A stretch of 64,000 nucleotides of DNA, taken from Leucobacter celer subsp. astrifaciens (GTDB taxonomy: Bacteria; Actinomycetota; Actinomycetes; Actinomycetales; Microbacteriaceae). Position 1 is the stretch's first letter; every line of letters begins with the position of its first letter. The notes below the pieces were generated by a model that saw only the letters and a program-made list of their open reading frames with translations, ran no database searches and was not told the DNA's origin. Positions 36,421 to 45,086 of this stretch are shown one piece after another. Position numbers and translations under genes: made by a program. The stretch is from the NCBI RefSeq assembly GCF_001273835.1, contig NZ_JHEI01000132.1:248001-312000 (forward strand), in the 5' to 3' direction.

Positions 36421-36482
36421 TAGAGTTGAGGCCGTGGGCGCGAAGCGCCCGCTTTTTTCTGTGCCCGCGAGGCGGGCGCACA
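36421..36482 (+). terminator. Rho-independent terminator and second hairpin ahead of ndh
   Basis: GGGCGC-GAA-GCGCCC (36436-36450) followed by GCTTTTTT is one of only two textbook intrinsic terminators in the window. A second hairpin (GTGCCCGC-GAG-GCGGGCGCAC, 36461-36481) comes next, 30 bp before ndh. TAGAGT at 36421-36426 could be a -10 box, in which case both hairpins lie in the ndh leader. Confidence 0.75.
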
Positions 36483-36512
36483 CTACGCTCATTGCATCAA
36501 GGAGACCGCTTC

Positions 36513-37844
36513 GTGGCGAAGAAGATTCTGATCGTTGGTGGTGGCTACGCCGGCTTCTACACCGCATGGAAGCTCGAGAAGCTGCTCCGTGCGGGTGAGG
36601 CAGAGGTGACGATCGTCGACCCGCTGCCCTACATGGCTTATCTGCCCTTCCTGCCCGAGGTCGCTTCGGGATCGATCGAGCCGCGGCACGCGGTCGTGGC
36701 GCGTCGTCGCCACCTGAGCCGCACCGCGAACATCGCGGGCAAGGTGACGGGCATCTCGCACGCCGCCAAGACCGCCACCGTCACCCCGAACGTGGGCGAG
36801 CCCTTCGAGTTCCAGTACGACCACATCGTCGTCACCACGGGCTCGGTGTCGCGCACCTTCCCGATCGCGGGCATCGCCGACAACGCGATCGGCATGAAGA
36901 CCATCGAGGAGGCCGTCGCGGTGCGCGATCGCCTCGTCGGCAACTTCGAGCGCGCGGCCTCGCTGCCCAAGGACTCGGCCGAGCGCGCGCGCCTGCTCAC
37001 CGTGACCGTCGTCGGCGGCGGCTTCGCGGGCATCGAGACCATCTCCGAGCTGCGCTCCTTCGCGACCTCGCTGCTGCGCCGCTACCCCGAGATCTCCTTC
37101 GACGAGACCGTATTCCACCTGGTCGAGGCCATGGGTCGCATCATGCCCGAGGTCTCGCAGGAGACGGCGAACTGGGTGGTCAAGGATCAGACCCGTCGCG
37201 GCGTCGAGATCCATCTCGACACGCAGCTCTCCTCCGCCGTCGACGGCAAGATCGAACTCTCGACCGGCGAGCAGTACGAGTCCGACCTCATCGTGTGGAC
37301 CGCGGGCGTCATGCCCCGTCCGTTCCTGCGCGGCACCGACCTGCCGATCGGCCCCCGCGGTCACGTCGTGGGCAGCCCCACCCTCCGCATCACCACGGAG
37401 GAGGGCGAGGCGCTCGAGGGCGCATGGACCGCGGGCGACACGTCGCAGACGCCCGACATCTCGTCGACCCCCGGGCCCGGCGGATTCTGCGTGCCCAACG
37501 CGCAGCATGCCGTGCGTCAGGGCAAGCTGCTCGCGAAGAACATCGTCGCGGACCTGCGCGGCGAGGGCGTGCACGAGTACAACCACAAGAACGCGGGTGC
37601 GGTTGCCGGCCTCGGCGTCAACACCGGCGTGTTCCAGTCGGGCAAGTTCGCGCTGAAGGGCTACTTCGCGTGGCTCGCGCACCGCTTCTACCACGGCCTC
37701 GCGATCCCCTCGTGGGAGCGCAAGTGGCGCGTGTTCGGCGGCTGGGTCGGCCACTTCTTCCTGGGACGCGATGTCGTCAACATCGAGGCGACGCAGGAGC
37801 CCCGCGCGATCTTCGAGGAGTTCGCGTCGCGCCCCAAGGCGTAG
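36513..37844 (+). CDS. ndh: Type II NADH dehydrogenase
   Basis: NDH-2 passes electrons from NADH to menaquinone without pumping protons. The 443-residue protein has the FAD-binding GGGYAGFYTAWKLEK at the N-terminus, the NADH-binding VVGGGFAGIETISEL (about 165), the conserved WTAGV and WTAGDTSQ, and NAQHAVRQGK. The C-terminal part (FGGWVGHFFLGRDVV) is probably amphipathic for membrane attachment. The start is the GTG at 36513 after a CAAGGAG site. Confidence 0.93.
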   Translation: MAKKILIVGGGYAGFYTAWKLEKLLRAGEAEVTIVDPLPYMAYLPFLPEVASGSIEPRHAVVARRRHLSRTANIAGKVTGISHAAKTATVTPNVGEPFEFQYDHIVVTTGSVSRTFPIAGIADNAIGMKTIEEAVAVRDRLVGNFERAASLPKDSAERARLLTVTVVGGGFAGIETISELRSFATSLLRRYPEISFDETVFHLVEAMGRIMPEVSQETANWVVKDQTRRGVEIHLDTQLSSAVDGKIELSTGEQYESDLIVWTAGVMPRPFLRGTDLPIGPRGHVVGSPTLRITTEEGEALEGAWTAGDTSQTPDISSTPGPGGFCVPNAQHAVRQGKLLAKNIVADLRGEGVHEYNHKNAGAVAGLGVNTGVFQSGKFALKGYFAWLAHRFYHGLAIPSWERKWRVFGGWVGHFFLGRDVVNIEATQEPRAIFEEFASRPKA

Positions 37845-37880
37845 CCGGTTCGGGATCCGCGATCCCGGATCTCCCGTTCA

Positions 37881-37911
37881 GAACCCCCGCAGCCCGGCGC
37901 TGCGGGGGTTC
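37881..37911 (+). terminator. Hairpin after ndh
   Basis: GAACCCCCGCAG and CTGCGGGGGTTC form a perfect 12-bp stem with a 7-base loop, 36 bp after the stop. Confidence 0.7.
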
Positions 37912-37945
37912 TCGCGTTTCTGCCCGCGGAGATCGGGCTCGGAGC

Positions 37946-38084
37946 GCAAAGCTTCGCTTTGCCGAGAGCTCCTTGCCGGGCCTGTGGGCCCGCGCCGGAG
38001 AAGCGAAGAGCTCCGCTCTCCGCTTAATTCTCCTGAGCCTGTGGGCTCAGCGCCTCCGGCGGAGAAAGGCTGACGCCTTTCTCC
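37946..38084. repeat. Cluster of short hairpins between ndh and the ramB-like gene
   Basis: Three clean stems lie within 140 bp: GCAAAGC-TTC-GCTTTGC (37946-37962), CTGAGCC-TGTG-GGCTCAG (38033-38050) and GGAGAAAGGC-TGAC-GCCTTTCTCC (38061-38084). A looser pairing of GAAGCGAAGAGC with GCTCTCCGCTT (about 37999-38024) fills the space. The last stem directly abuts the regulator's stop codon and could terminate it. Confidence 0.75.
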
Positions 38085-39554
38085 CTAAGCCTCCGGCGCA
38101 TGCCGGGAGAGGAACTCGTACATCTCCGTGTCATCGACTCCCGGGAAGGTGCCCGTGGGCAGTGGCGAGAGCACGTGCGCGTGCATGCGGGCGCTGGGCC
38201 ACGCCTTGCCCTGCCATCGCGTCAGCAGATCTGGACGGGGAGTGCGGCAGCAGTTCTCGTCGGGGCACGTCGAGACCCTGCGCTCGTGCGTATCGCGCCC
38301 CCGGAACCACTTGGCGTCGTCGAAGGGCACGCCACAGGCGATGGCGAAGGGCCCCAGCTCGGCGTCGCCGGTCTGCACGCTCGACCAGAAGGTGCCGGCG
38401 GGCGTGTCGGTGTACTGGTAGAACTCGCTGGTGCGGTTCGTGCGATTGAACGCCGTGCGGCCGCCCCACTTGTGGCACAGCATCTCGCCCTCGATCGACC
38501 CGGAATCATCGCTGGGGAAGGGCAGCCCGTCGTTCTCGTAGCCGCGCACCAGCGCGCCCGCCCCGTCGGCACGGTAGTGGTGCACGCGCAGATCGAGGTG
38601 GCGGGTGGCGAGGTTGGTGAAGCGGTGCGCGGCAGCCTCGTGAGTCACCCCGAAGGCGTCGCGCAGATCCTCGATCGCCAGATTGCGGTTGCGCTTGGCC
38701 TGCTGCAGCAGATCGACCGCCCTGGCCTCGGGCATCAGGCAAGCGGCGGCGAAGTAGTTGATCTGCAGACGCTGTTCGAGGAACTCCCCGTAGCTCGACG
38801 GTTCGGTGTGCCCCAGCACCCGGTGAGCCATGGCCTGCAGGGCGAGCGAGCGCAGCCCGTGGCCGCCGGGGATCGACGCCGGAGGCAGGTAGATGCGGCC
38901 GTTCTCGAGGTCGGTGATGCTGCGGGTGTTCGATGGTAGCTCGTCGACGAAGATGAGGGTGAACCCCAGCAGCTCCGCAGACATCGCGACCTCGCGGTGG
39001 GTGACGGCGCCCGTGGTGTGGCCGATGCGGCGCATCAGATCGGAGGCGACGAGTTCGATCTCGTGGATGTAGTTGTCGCACTCGCGCATCTGCATGCGGA
39101 TGGCCGTGTTGGCGCGGCGGGCCTCTTCCGAGGTCGTGGCGGCGGCTCGGGATCGCCGGGCGAGTTCGCGGTGCAGGCCGACGAGGGACTCGAGGGTGTC
39201 GTCCCCGAGCGTGCGCGGAGCCCGCACGTGGGGGAGTCCGAGTCGCAGGTAGCTGGGGGCGGTCTGCGCGCGCTCGAGCTCGATCTCGAGTTCGCTGCGG
39301 CGATCCGGGGCCTCGCGTTTCAGCAGTTCGGAGGGATCGATCCCGAGCTCGCGAGCCGCGCTCTGCAGCAGGCCGAGCTTCGGCTCTCGGCGACCGTTCT
39401 CGATGAGCGAGAGCTGACTGGCCACGACGCCCACCCGCTCGCCGAGCTGGTCGAGGGTGAGTCCCGCCCGGGTGCGGAAGTGCCGCAGTCGTTTGCCGAG
39501 CAGCATCCGATCGAACTCGGCTTCGCTCTGGGTGGGGGTTACTTCAGGCGTCAT
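38085..39554 (-). CDS. ramB: RamB/ScfR-type XRE regulator of short-chain fatty acid metabolism
   Basis: The protein has 489 residues. An N-terminal XRE helix-turn-helix (LRHFRTRAGLTLDQLGERVG) is followed by an IrrE/ImmA-like peptidase-type domain (about 190-300) and a C-terminal DUF2083 domain with clustered cysteines (TCPDENCC). This is the RamB/PrpR-like family, known from Corynebacterium and Mycobacterium to control acetate, propionate and glyoxylate-cycle genes. It is divergent from pckG, 132 bp apart. Its -10 box leaves only six bases before the ATG. Confidence 0.88.
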   Translation of the reverse strand: MTPEVTPTQSEAEFDRMLLGKRLRHFRTRAGLTLDQLGERVGVVASQLSLIENGRREPKLGLLQSAARELGIDPSELLKREAPDRRSELEIELERAQTAPSYLRLGLPHVRAPRTLGDDTLESLVGLHRELARRSRAAATTSEEARRANTAIRMQMRECDNYIHEIELVASDLMRRIGHTTGAVTHREVAMSAELLGFTLIFVDELPSNTRSITDLENGRIYLPPASIPGGHGLRSLALQAMAHRVLGHTEPSSYGEFLEQRLQINYFAAACLMPEARAVDLLQQAKRNRNLAIEDLRDAFGVTHEAAAHRFTNLATRHLDLRVHHYRADGAGALVRGYENDGLPFPSDDSGSIEGEMLCHKWGGRTAFNRTNRTSEFYQYTDTPAGTFWSSVQTGDAELGPFAIACGVPFDDAKWFRGRDTHERRVSTCPDENCCRTPRPDLLTRWQGKAWPSARMHAHVLSPLPTGTFPGVDDTEMYEFLSRHAPEA

Positions 39555-39560
39555 GTTTTG

Positions 39561-39566
39561 ACTATA
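39561..39566 (-). promoter_or_regulatory. ramB -10 box, likely leaderless
   Basis: TATAGT on the minus strand ends six bases before the ATG at 39554, so the transcript would start at or next to the start codon. The surrounding AT-rich stretch (39571-39590) contains two GCGAAAA/TTTTTGCC-like motifs that could bind RamB itself. Confidence 0.5.
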
Positions 39567-39619
39567 CGGCAAAAATCGCGAAAATTTCCGGGCGAAATGG
39601 TGCACGCAGGGTAAATCGC

Positions 39620-39648
39620 TTGCCGAGAATGGAGATGTCACCGATTCT
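39620..39648 (+). promoter_or_regulatory. Putative pckG promoter
   Basis: TTGCCG and GATTCT are separated by 17 bp and would give a leader of about 32 nt containing the AGGAG site. Confidence 0.4.
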
Positions 39649-39686
39649 TCACCGACACGGTGTGAACCCGAGGAGAACGAAACGTC

Positions 39687-41534
39687 ATGAGCGCAACCCA
39701 GGTCATCGACGAGGAGATCACGATCACCGATCTCGTCCGCGCCAACGCGACCACCGCCAACGAGGAAGTGCTGCAGTGGGTGACCGAGGTCGCTGAGCTG
39801 ACCAAACCCGCTGACGTGATCTGGTGCGACGGCTCCCAGGACGAGTGGAACCGCATCACGACTGAGATGGTCGAGGCCGGTTCGCTCATTCCGCTCAACA
39901 AGGATCTGCGTCCCGGCAGCTTCCTCGCCCGTTCCCACCCCGGCGACGTGGCCCGTGTGGAGGACCGCACCTTCATCTGCTCGGAGAAGCAGGAGGACGC
40001 CGGCCCCACGAACAACTGGGTGGCACCTGCCGAGATGAAGGCGGAGCTCATGCCGCTCTTCGACGGTGTCATGCGCGGACGCATCATGTACGTCGTGCCG
40101 TTCTCGATGGGCCCGGTCGGCGGCGCCATCACGCAGCTCGGGATCGAGATCACTGACTCGCCCTACGCGGTGCTGAACATGCGGATCATGACCCGCATGG
40201 GCCAGACGGCCCTCGACGGCATCACCCCGGGCAGCGAGTGGGTGCGCACCGTGCACTCCGTCGGAGCGCCTCTCGCCGACGGCCAGGAGGACGAGGCCTG
40301 GCCCTGCAGCGACACCAAGTACATCACCCACTTCCCCGAGACCCTCGAGGTGTGGTCGTACGGCTCCGGCTACGGCGGCAACGCGCTGCTCTCGAAGAAG
40401 TGCTTCGCCTTGCGCATCGCCTCGGTGATGGGTCGCGACGAGGGGTGGCTCGCCGAGCACATGCTGCTGCTCAAGCTCACCAACACCGAGACCGACAAGT
40501 CCTACCACCTCTCAGCCGCGTTCCCCTCGGCGTGCGGCAAGACCAACCTCGCGATGCTCCAGCCCACGATCCCCGGCTGGAAGGTCGAGACGATCGGCGA
40601 CGACATCGCCTGGCTGCGCCCCGGTACCGACGGACGCCTCTACGCCATCAACCCCGAGGCCGGCTTCTTCGGCGTCGCGCCCGGCACCGGAGAGTCGACC
40701 AACCCGGTGGCGATGGAGACGCTCTGGGGCAACACCATCTTCACCAACGTCGCGCTGACGGATGACGGCGACGTGTGGTGGGAGGGCAAGACCGATGAGG
40801 TGCCCGCGCACCTCGTCGACTGGCAGGGCAACGACTGGACGCCCGATGCGGACCGCCCGGCCGCTCACCCCAACTCGCGCTTCACCGTGCCGATCCAGCA
40901 GACCCCCACGCTCGCGCAGGACTGGTACGAGCAGAACGGCGTGCCGCTCGACGCGATCCTCTTCGGCGGACGTCGTGCCACCAACGTGCCGCTCGTCGCG
41001 CAGTCGTTGTCGTGGGAGCACGGCGTGTTCGTGGGCGCGACCGTCTCGTCCGAGAAGACCGCCGCGCAGGAGGGCACCGTCGGCGAACTGCGCCGCGACC
41101 CCTTCGCCATGCTGCCCTTCTGCGGCTACAACATGGCCGATTACTGGGGCCACTGGCTCGAGGTGGGCGAGCAGCTGGGTGACAAGGCGCCCAAGATCTT
41201 CCAGGTCAACTGGTTCCGTAAGGGCGCCGACGGCCGCTTCCTGTGGCCCGGGTTCGGCGACAACTCGCGTGTGATCGACTGGGTCATCCGCCGAGTCGAG
41301 GGCGAGGTCGAGGGCCGAGAGACCGCGATCGGCACGGTGCCCGTCGCCGGCGAGCTGAACCTCGACGGCATCGAGGTGCCTGAGGCCGACATGGCGGAGC
41401 TGTTCGCGATCGACCCCGCGTCCTGGCTCGCCGAGGCCGACCTCACCGAGGAGTTCTTCGCCCAGTTCGGCGATCGTGTGCCGGCTGCCCTGCGCGGTCA
41501 GCTCGACGGCCTGCGCGAGCGCCTGAACGCATAA
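39687..41534 (+). CDS. pckG: Phosphoenolpyruvate carboxykinase (GTP)
   Basis: The enzyme makes PEP from oxaloacetate with GTP, the key gluconeogenic step when acids are the carbon source. The 615 residues fit the GTP-dependent class. The kinase loop [13 protein letters not shown] (about residue 274), the Mn ligands around GDDIAWL and the guanine-binding [12 protein letters not shown] are present. It is divergent from the ramB-like gene, and in Corynebacterium pck is a known target of this regulatory network. Confidence 0.97.
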   Translation: MSATQVIDEEITITDLVRANATTANEEVLQWVTEVAELTKPADVIWCDGSQDEWNRITTEMVEAGSLIPLNKDLRPGSFLARSHPGDVARVEDRTFICSEKQEDAGPTNNWVAPAEMKAELMPLFDGVMRGRIMYVVPFSMGPVGGAITQLGIEITDSPYAVLNMRIMTRMGQTALDGITPGSEWVRTVHSVGAPLADGQEDEAWPCSDTKYITHFPETLEVWSYGSGYGGNALLSKKCFALRIASVMGRDEGWLAEHMLLLKLTNTETDKSYHLSAAFPSACGKTNLAMLQPTIPGWKVETIGDDIAWLRPGTDGRLYAINPEAGFFGVAPGTGESTNPVAMETLWGNTIFTNVALTDDGDVWWEGKTDEVPAHLVDWQGNDWTPDADRPAAHPNSRFTVPIQQTPTLAQDWYEQNGVPLDAILFGGRRATNVPLVAQSLSWEHGVFVGATVSSEKTAAQEGTVGELRRDPFAMLPFCGYNMADYWGHWLEVGEQLGDKAPKIFQVNWFRKGADGRFLWPGFGDNSRVIDWVIRRVEGEVEGRETAIGTVPVAGELNLDGIEVPEADMAELFAIDPASWLAEADLTEEFFAQFGDRVPAALRGQLDGLRERLNA

Positions 41535-41560
41535 GTTTCCGCCGCTCGTGCCGTGCGCGG

Positions 41561-41650
41561 AGGTTTCCGCTGATTGAGCGGAGCGCGAAGCGCGGAGGTT
41601 TCCGCTGATTGAGCGGAGCGCGAAGCGCGGAGTCGAAATCGGGAAACCGG
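41561..41650. repeat. Exact 35-bp tandem duplication of the dispersed repeat
   Basis: The unit beginning AGGTTTCCGCTGATTGAGCG occurs twice without a mismatch at 41561-41595 and 41596-41630. It ends with AGTCGAAATCGGGAAACC, which can pair back to the GGTTTCC at the start. The 312-bp gap 41535-41846 holds this array and the pckG terminator, and no gene. Confidence 0.85.
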
Positions 41651-41699
41651 CCTCGCCTCCATCGCTTCGCGGTTCTGCGCAATCGCCGGACCACTCGTA

Positions 41700-41737
41700 G
41701 GCCCCGCCGTCCTGCCCGACGGCGGGGCCTGCTTTTT
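41700..41737 (+). terminator. Rho-independent terminator downstream of pckG
   Basis: GGCCCCGCCGTC and GACGGCGGGGCC pair perfectly around a 6-base loop and are followed by TGCTTTTTAT. Confidence 0.88.
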
Positions 41738-41846
41738 ATGAGCTGAGCAGGGCGCTCAGCGACGGAGGATCGCGTGGCCTGCCGCGCCGGGCGCTATCCT
41801 GATGAGGGAGCACGAGGGAGGCAGGCCGGGTTTGGCCCAGTGAAGA

Positions 41847-42851
41847 GTGAGCAGCGCGCAGAATTCCAGATCGTGGGAGTCGCCGAGCCTGAACGGCGCC
41901 CGGCTCTTCACCGAATCCTCCGAGCGCGTAGTCGCCTATCTGAACCTGCACACCCCGCTCACCGATTGGTCGGTGTCCCGTGTGGGCGGAGGCGATCAGG
42001 TCCACCTGCACGTTCACCACGACCAGATACTGGACGTGGGTGATCGTGTCGCGTGGACGGAGTCCTTCTGCAGCCGGATGGCTGCGGGGGACACGCACGT
42101 CGTCAGGAACTCACGAATCGATCCGGAGTACTCGGATCTCGAGATCGCCGCGACGGTCGGTGCGTACGCTGGCTACACCATCGGTGACGTTCGAGGCGGC
42201 GTCTTCGGTGTGCTCTGCGGTGTGCGATCCGAACCGCTGCTCGAGGGCGAGACCGTCGATGAGCAGCTCCTGTCTCTGCTGAGCGAGATGCTCACGACCC
42301 AGCTCAGACTCTCGCGACACGTGGATCACGAGCGTCATCGCCTGGAACTCGCCGAAGCCCTCGCGCAGACCGATGCGCTCACCGGCGCGCTGAACAGACG
42401 CGGGTGGGACCGAGTGGTTGCGGACGCGCAGGAGCGTCTCGACGCATTCGGAGATCCCGTCGCAGTTGCGGTGGTCGATCTCGACGACCTCAAAGCGCTC
42501 AACGACTCGCACGGGCACGCCGCGGGGGATGCCATGATCGTGCGCGCCGCGGAAGCCCTTCGCGCCGCTCCCACCCAGGTGAGTCACGTCGCGCGCTACG
42601 GGGGCGACGAGTTCATGATCCTCTGCAACGGGACCGCGCCGTCCCAGATCGAGGCCGGGTTCAGCGCGTTTGCACGCGCCCTCTCCGAGGCCGGCGTGAG
42701 AGCGTCGATCGGGATCGCCGCGGCCGAGCCCGGTGTCGTCCCGGTGACCGACGCGATCACCGCTGCCGATGCCCGCATGTACGCGCACAAGCGCGCACGG
42801 AAACTCGACCGCCGCGCCCCGGCGTTCTCCCCGAGCGCCCGCGCCCTGTAG
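41847..42851 (+). CDS. GAF-GGDEF diguanylate cyclase
   Basis: The protein has 334 residues. The N-terminal GAF domain (about 20-150; YLNLHTPLTDWSVSRVGG, then WTESFCSRM) is followed by a GGDEF domain (VVDLDDLKALNDSHGHAAGD; active site ARYGGDEFMIL). It should make cyclic di-GMP. The RxxD inhibitory site five residues before GGDEF is missing (sequence TQVSHVA), so feedback inhibition is unlikely. The GTG at 41847 has no convincing ribosome-binding site, and the first 20 residues are uncertain. Confidence 0.82.
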   Translation: MSSAQNSRSWESPSLNGARLFTESSERVVAYLNLHTPLTDWSVSRVGGGDQVHLHVHHDQILDVGDRVAWTESFCSRMAAGDTHVVRNSRIDPEYSDLEIAATVGAYAGYTIGDVRGGVFGVLCGVRSEPLLEGETVDEQLLSLLSEMLTTQLRLSRHVDHERHRLELAEALAQTDALTGALNRRGWDRVVADAQERLDAFGDPVAVAVVDLDDLKALNDSHGHAAGDAMIVRAAEALRAAPTQVSHVARYGGDEFMILCNGTAPSQIEAGFSAFARALSEAGVRASIGIAAAEPGVVPVTDAITAADARMYAHKRARKLDRRAPAFSPSARAL

Positions 42852-42906
42852 AGCGGATCAGCCGCGTCCAGGGTTCGAGAACAAGGCGGGACGGAGCGGA
42901 GCGGAG

Positions 42907-42980
42907 TCCCCCCACTGGGACTCGAACCCAGACTGCGCCGATTTTAAGTCGGCTGCCTCTGCCAATTGGGCTATGGGGGC
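42907..42980 (-). tRNA. tRNA-Leu (anticodon UAA), short variable arm
   Basis: The minus strand folds into a full cloverleaf. The acceptor starts GCCCCCA; the anticodon stem GCCGA/TCGGC holds loop CTTAAAA, so the anticodon is TAA and it reads UUA. The T-arm is CTGGG-TTCGAGT-CCCAG with a discriminator A. The variable region is only five bases (GCAGT), whereas leucine tRNAs normally have a long arm. Base pair 1:72 reads G:G. CCA is not encoded. I recall short-arm tRNA-Leu(UAA) genes in other Actinobacteria. Confidence 0.88.
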
Positions 42981-43022
42981 AGCGACCATCCTCCCATGAG
43001 CGGGCCGCACGCGCAGGATCGG

Positions 43023-43235
43023 CTACTCGGCGAAGCTCAGGCCCGCGTCGCTGAGCGCCTCTTCGAGGATCCGCACGGCCTTGGGGCCGACACCGTGCAG
43101 TGCGAGAAGCTCCTTTCGGCGCATCCTGGAGATCTCGCGCAGCGTGGTGACGCCGATGGCGAGCAGCGCGCTGTTCGCCGGACGGCCGATCCGCGGCAGA
43201 TCGCCGATTTGCTCGGGGAGGTCTCGAGTGGTCAT
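43023..43235 (-). CDS. Small helix-hairpin-helix protein
   Basis: The 70-residue protein contains a helix-hairpin-helix motif (LLALHGVGPKAVRILEEAL) preceded by a related segment (IGRPANSALLAIGVTTLREI), as in the RNA polymerase alpha C-terminal domain and similar DNA-binding modules. It probably binds DNA non-specifically. The ATG at 43235 was preferred over an in-frame ATG further upstream. Confidence 0.7.
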   Translation of the reverse strand: MTTRDLPEQIGDLPRIGRPANSALLAIGVTTLREISRMRRKELLALHGVGPKAVRILEEALSDAGLSFAE

Positions 43236-43294
43236 GCGGTCAGCGTACAAGCTCGTCGGCGGATCCCGCGACCGGCGCCGCGTAAGCTGGTTCC

Positions 43295-43444
43295 GTGCTC
43301 TTCGCCAAGGTCCTGCTCATTGTGCTGATCGTGATTGCGATCCTGCTCGCCGCGTACCTGCGCGTGCGGGCCTGGCGGGTTCGCCGCGATGCGGAGCGGG
43401 CCGCCTGGCAGGCGGAGCTCGAGCGGGATCTCCGCGGAGACTGA
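43295..43444 (+). CDS. Small single-pass membrane protein (49 aa)
   Basis: From a GTG at 43295 the frame gives one membrane helix (VLLIVLIVIAILLAAYL) followed by a strongly charged Arg/Glu tail (RVRAWRVRRDAERAAWQAEL). The codon use is typical of the genome and a hairpin terminator follows. It is too short to assign to a family. Confidence 0.55.
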   Translation: MLFAKVLLIVLIVIAILLAAYLRVRAWRVRRDAERAAWQAELERDLRGD

Positions 43445-43465
43445 GGGATCGCGGTGCGATGCGGC

Positions 43466-43488
43466 GCAGCCTCGAGTTACGAGGCTGC
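43466..43488 (+). terminator. Hairpin after the small membrane protein
   Basis: GCAGCCTCG and CGAGGCTGC pair around AGTTA, 22 bp past the stop codon. Confidence 0.55.
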
Positions 43489-43633
43489 ACTGTCACGAGT
43501 CTGCACTGCTGCGATTCCGCACCGCTGCTGACCCGCACCGCCGCGATTCCGAGCCCCGATCCCGGGCCCGGGGCCGCGAACCCCGAATGCCCGAGCAGCC
43601 GGGCACCCGAACACCCGAACACCCTTCCGTGGC

Positions 43634-43696
43634 CGCCGAGATCCCGATTTCGGTCCTCTCCGCCGCTGCTGAGCGACCGAAATCGGGATCTCGGCG
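43634..43696. repeat. Perfect 22-bp inverted repeat
   Basis: Arms 43634-43655 (CGCCGAGATCCCGATTTCGG plus TC) and 43675-43696 are exact reverse complements around a 19-base loop. It is unrelated in sequence to the GGAGTC-type palindromes. It lies in the 388-bp gap 43445-43832, which also holds ACCCGAAC short repeats near 43607-43622 and no visible gene. Confidence 0.88.
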
Positions 43697-43832
43697 TGAT
43701 TCGCGGGGCGCTGGGCAGCGCGGAACCATGGCACGCGGGGCACGGGCGGGGCTCGAGACTCGGACAGCGGGGACCGGATTCGAGTCCACCGGGGGAGGTG
43801 CGTCCGAGACCCGCAGGCTCTACACTGCATCC

Positions 43833-45086
43833 ATGACACTCGATCTCAGCGCCCCCGAAGTTCGGGCTGCGGCGGCGGAGCAGCCCTGGGAGAGACCGGA
43901 GGAGTACTGGTCCGCGTTCACCGAGGCGACGCGCGACCTGCCGGCTCCCGTCGTCGCGCTGAGTCTCGCGGCACTGAGTCGCAACGCCTATGACCTCACC
44001 CGGAGGGCCGGCGGGATCCCCATCCGGGTGGCCAGCAAGTCGGTGCGGGTACGCGGCGTGCTCGATGCGGTGCTCGCGCTGCCCGGGTTCCGGGGCGTGC
44101 TGGCCTATACCCTCGACGAGGCGTTGTGGCTCGCCGAGACCGTTGACGACGTGGTGGTGGGATACCCGACGGCCGATCGGCGTGCCCTCGCTCGGCTCGG
44201 CTCCGACGAGCGCAGTGCCGCGCGGGTCACGGTGATGATCGACGGTGTGGAACAGCTCGATCTCATCGATTCGGTGATGCCACCGGCATCGCGTGCTCCG
44301 ATCCGGGTCTGTCTCGAGCTCGACGCGTCCTGGCGCAGCAGGGCTCTCGGGCATCTCGGCGTGCGGCGGTCGCCCCTGCACGCACCCGACGAACTGCGGG
44401 CGCTGGCGGCCCGCGTGGCTGCGCGCCCGGGATTCACGCTCGTCGGGGTGATGGCCTACGAGGCGCAGATCGCCGGGGTGGGAGACCGTCCGGCGGGGCG
44501 GACCGCCGAGGGGATGCTGCTGCGCGCGGTGCAGCGGGCCAGCGGCGCCGAGCTGGTGGAACGACGAGCAGCGGCAATCGCGGCCGTGCGGCAGGAAGCG
44601 CAGCTCGAGTTCGTCAACGGTGGAGGTACCGGCTCCGTCGAGCGCACGGCCTCCGAAGCCGCGGTGACCGAGGTGGCCGCGGGCAGCGGGCTCTTCGGGC
44701 CGCACCTCTTCGACCACTACAGCACCTTCGACGCGGCTCCCGCGGTGGCATTCGCCCTCGATGTGGTGCGCAAGCCGTCGCCCGATCGGGCGACGCTGCT
44801 GGGCGGCGGGTGGATCGCCTCGGGTCCCGCGGCGGCGGATCGCCTGCCGCAGCCCGTGTGGCCGGCCGGGCTGGGCTTCGAGCCCAGAGAGGGTGCGGGC
44901 GAGGTGCAGACGCCGGTGCGCGGCGCGGCGGCGCGGAGGCTGCTCCCCGGGGATCGCGTGTGGCTGCGCCACACGAAGGCCGGTGAAGTGATGGAGCACA
45001 CCAACGAGGTCGTGCCGATCGGTGGAGACGGATCGGTGTTGCCGGCGATCCCGAGCTATCGGGGAGAGGGGCGGTGCTTCCTGTGA
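43833..45086 (+). CDS. PLP-dependent amino acid deaminase/aldolase (alanine racemase-like fold)
   Basis: The protein has 417 residues and an alanine racemase N-terminal barrel with the PLP lysine in VASKSVRVRG (about residue 67), plus FVNGGGTGS and a C-terminal D-serine dehydratase-like domain (GDRVWLRHTKAGEVMEHTNEV). The family includes D-threonine aldolases and D-amino acid deaminases; the substrate is unknown. The stop codon lies inside the start of the next gene, an FAD oxidase, so the two form one transcript and possibly one pathway. Confidence 0.82.
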   Translation: MTLDLSAPEVRAAAAEQPWERPEEYWSAFTEATRDLPAPVVALSLAALSRNAYDLTRRAGGIPIRVASKSVRVRGVLDAVLALPGFRGVLAYTLDEALWLAETVDDVVVGYPTADRRALARLGSDERSAARVTVMIDGVEQLDLIDSVMPPASRAPIRVCLELDASWRSRALGHLGVRRSPLHAPDELRALAARVAARPGFTLVGVMAYEAQIAGVGDRPAGRTAEGMLLRAVQRASGAELVERRAAAIAAVRQEAQLEFVNGGGTGSVERTASEAAVTEVAAGSGLFGPHLFDHYSTFDAAPAVAFALDVVRKPSPDRATLLGGGWIASGPAAADRLPQPVWPAGLGFEPREGAGEVQTPVRGAAARRLLPGDRVWLRHTKAGEVMEHTNEVVPIGGDGSVLPAIPSYRGEGRCFL

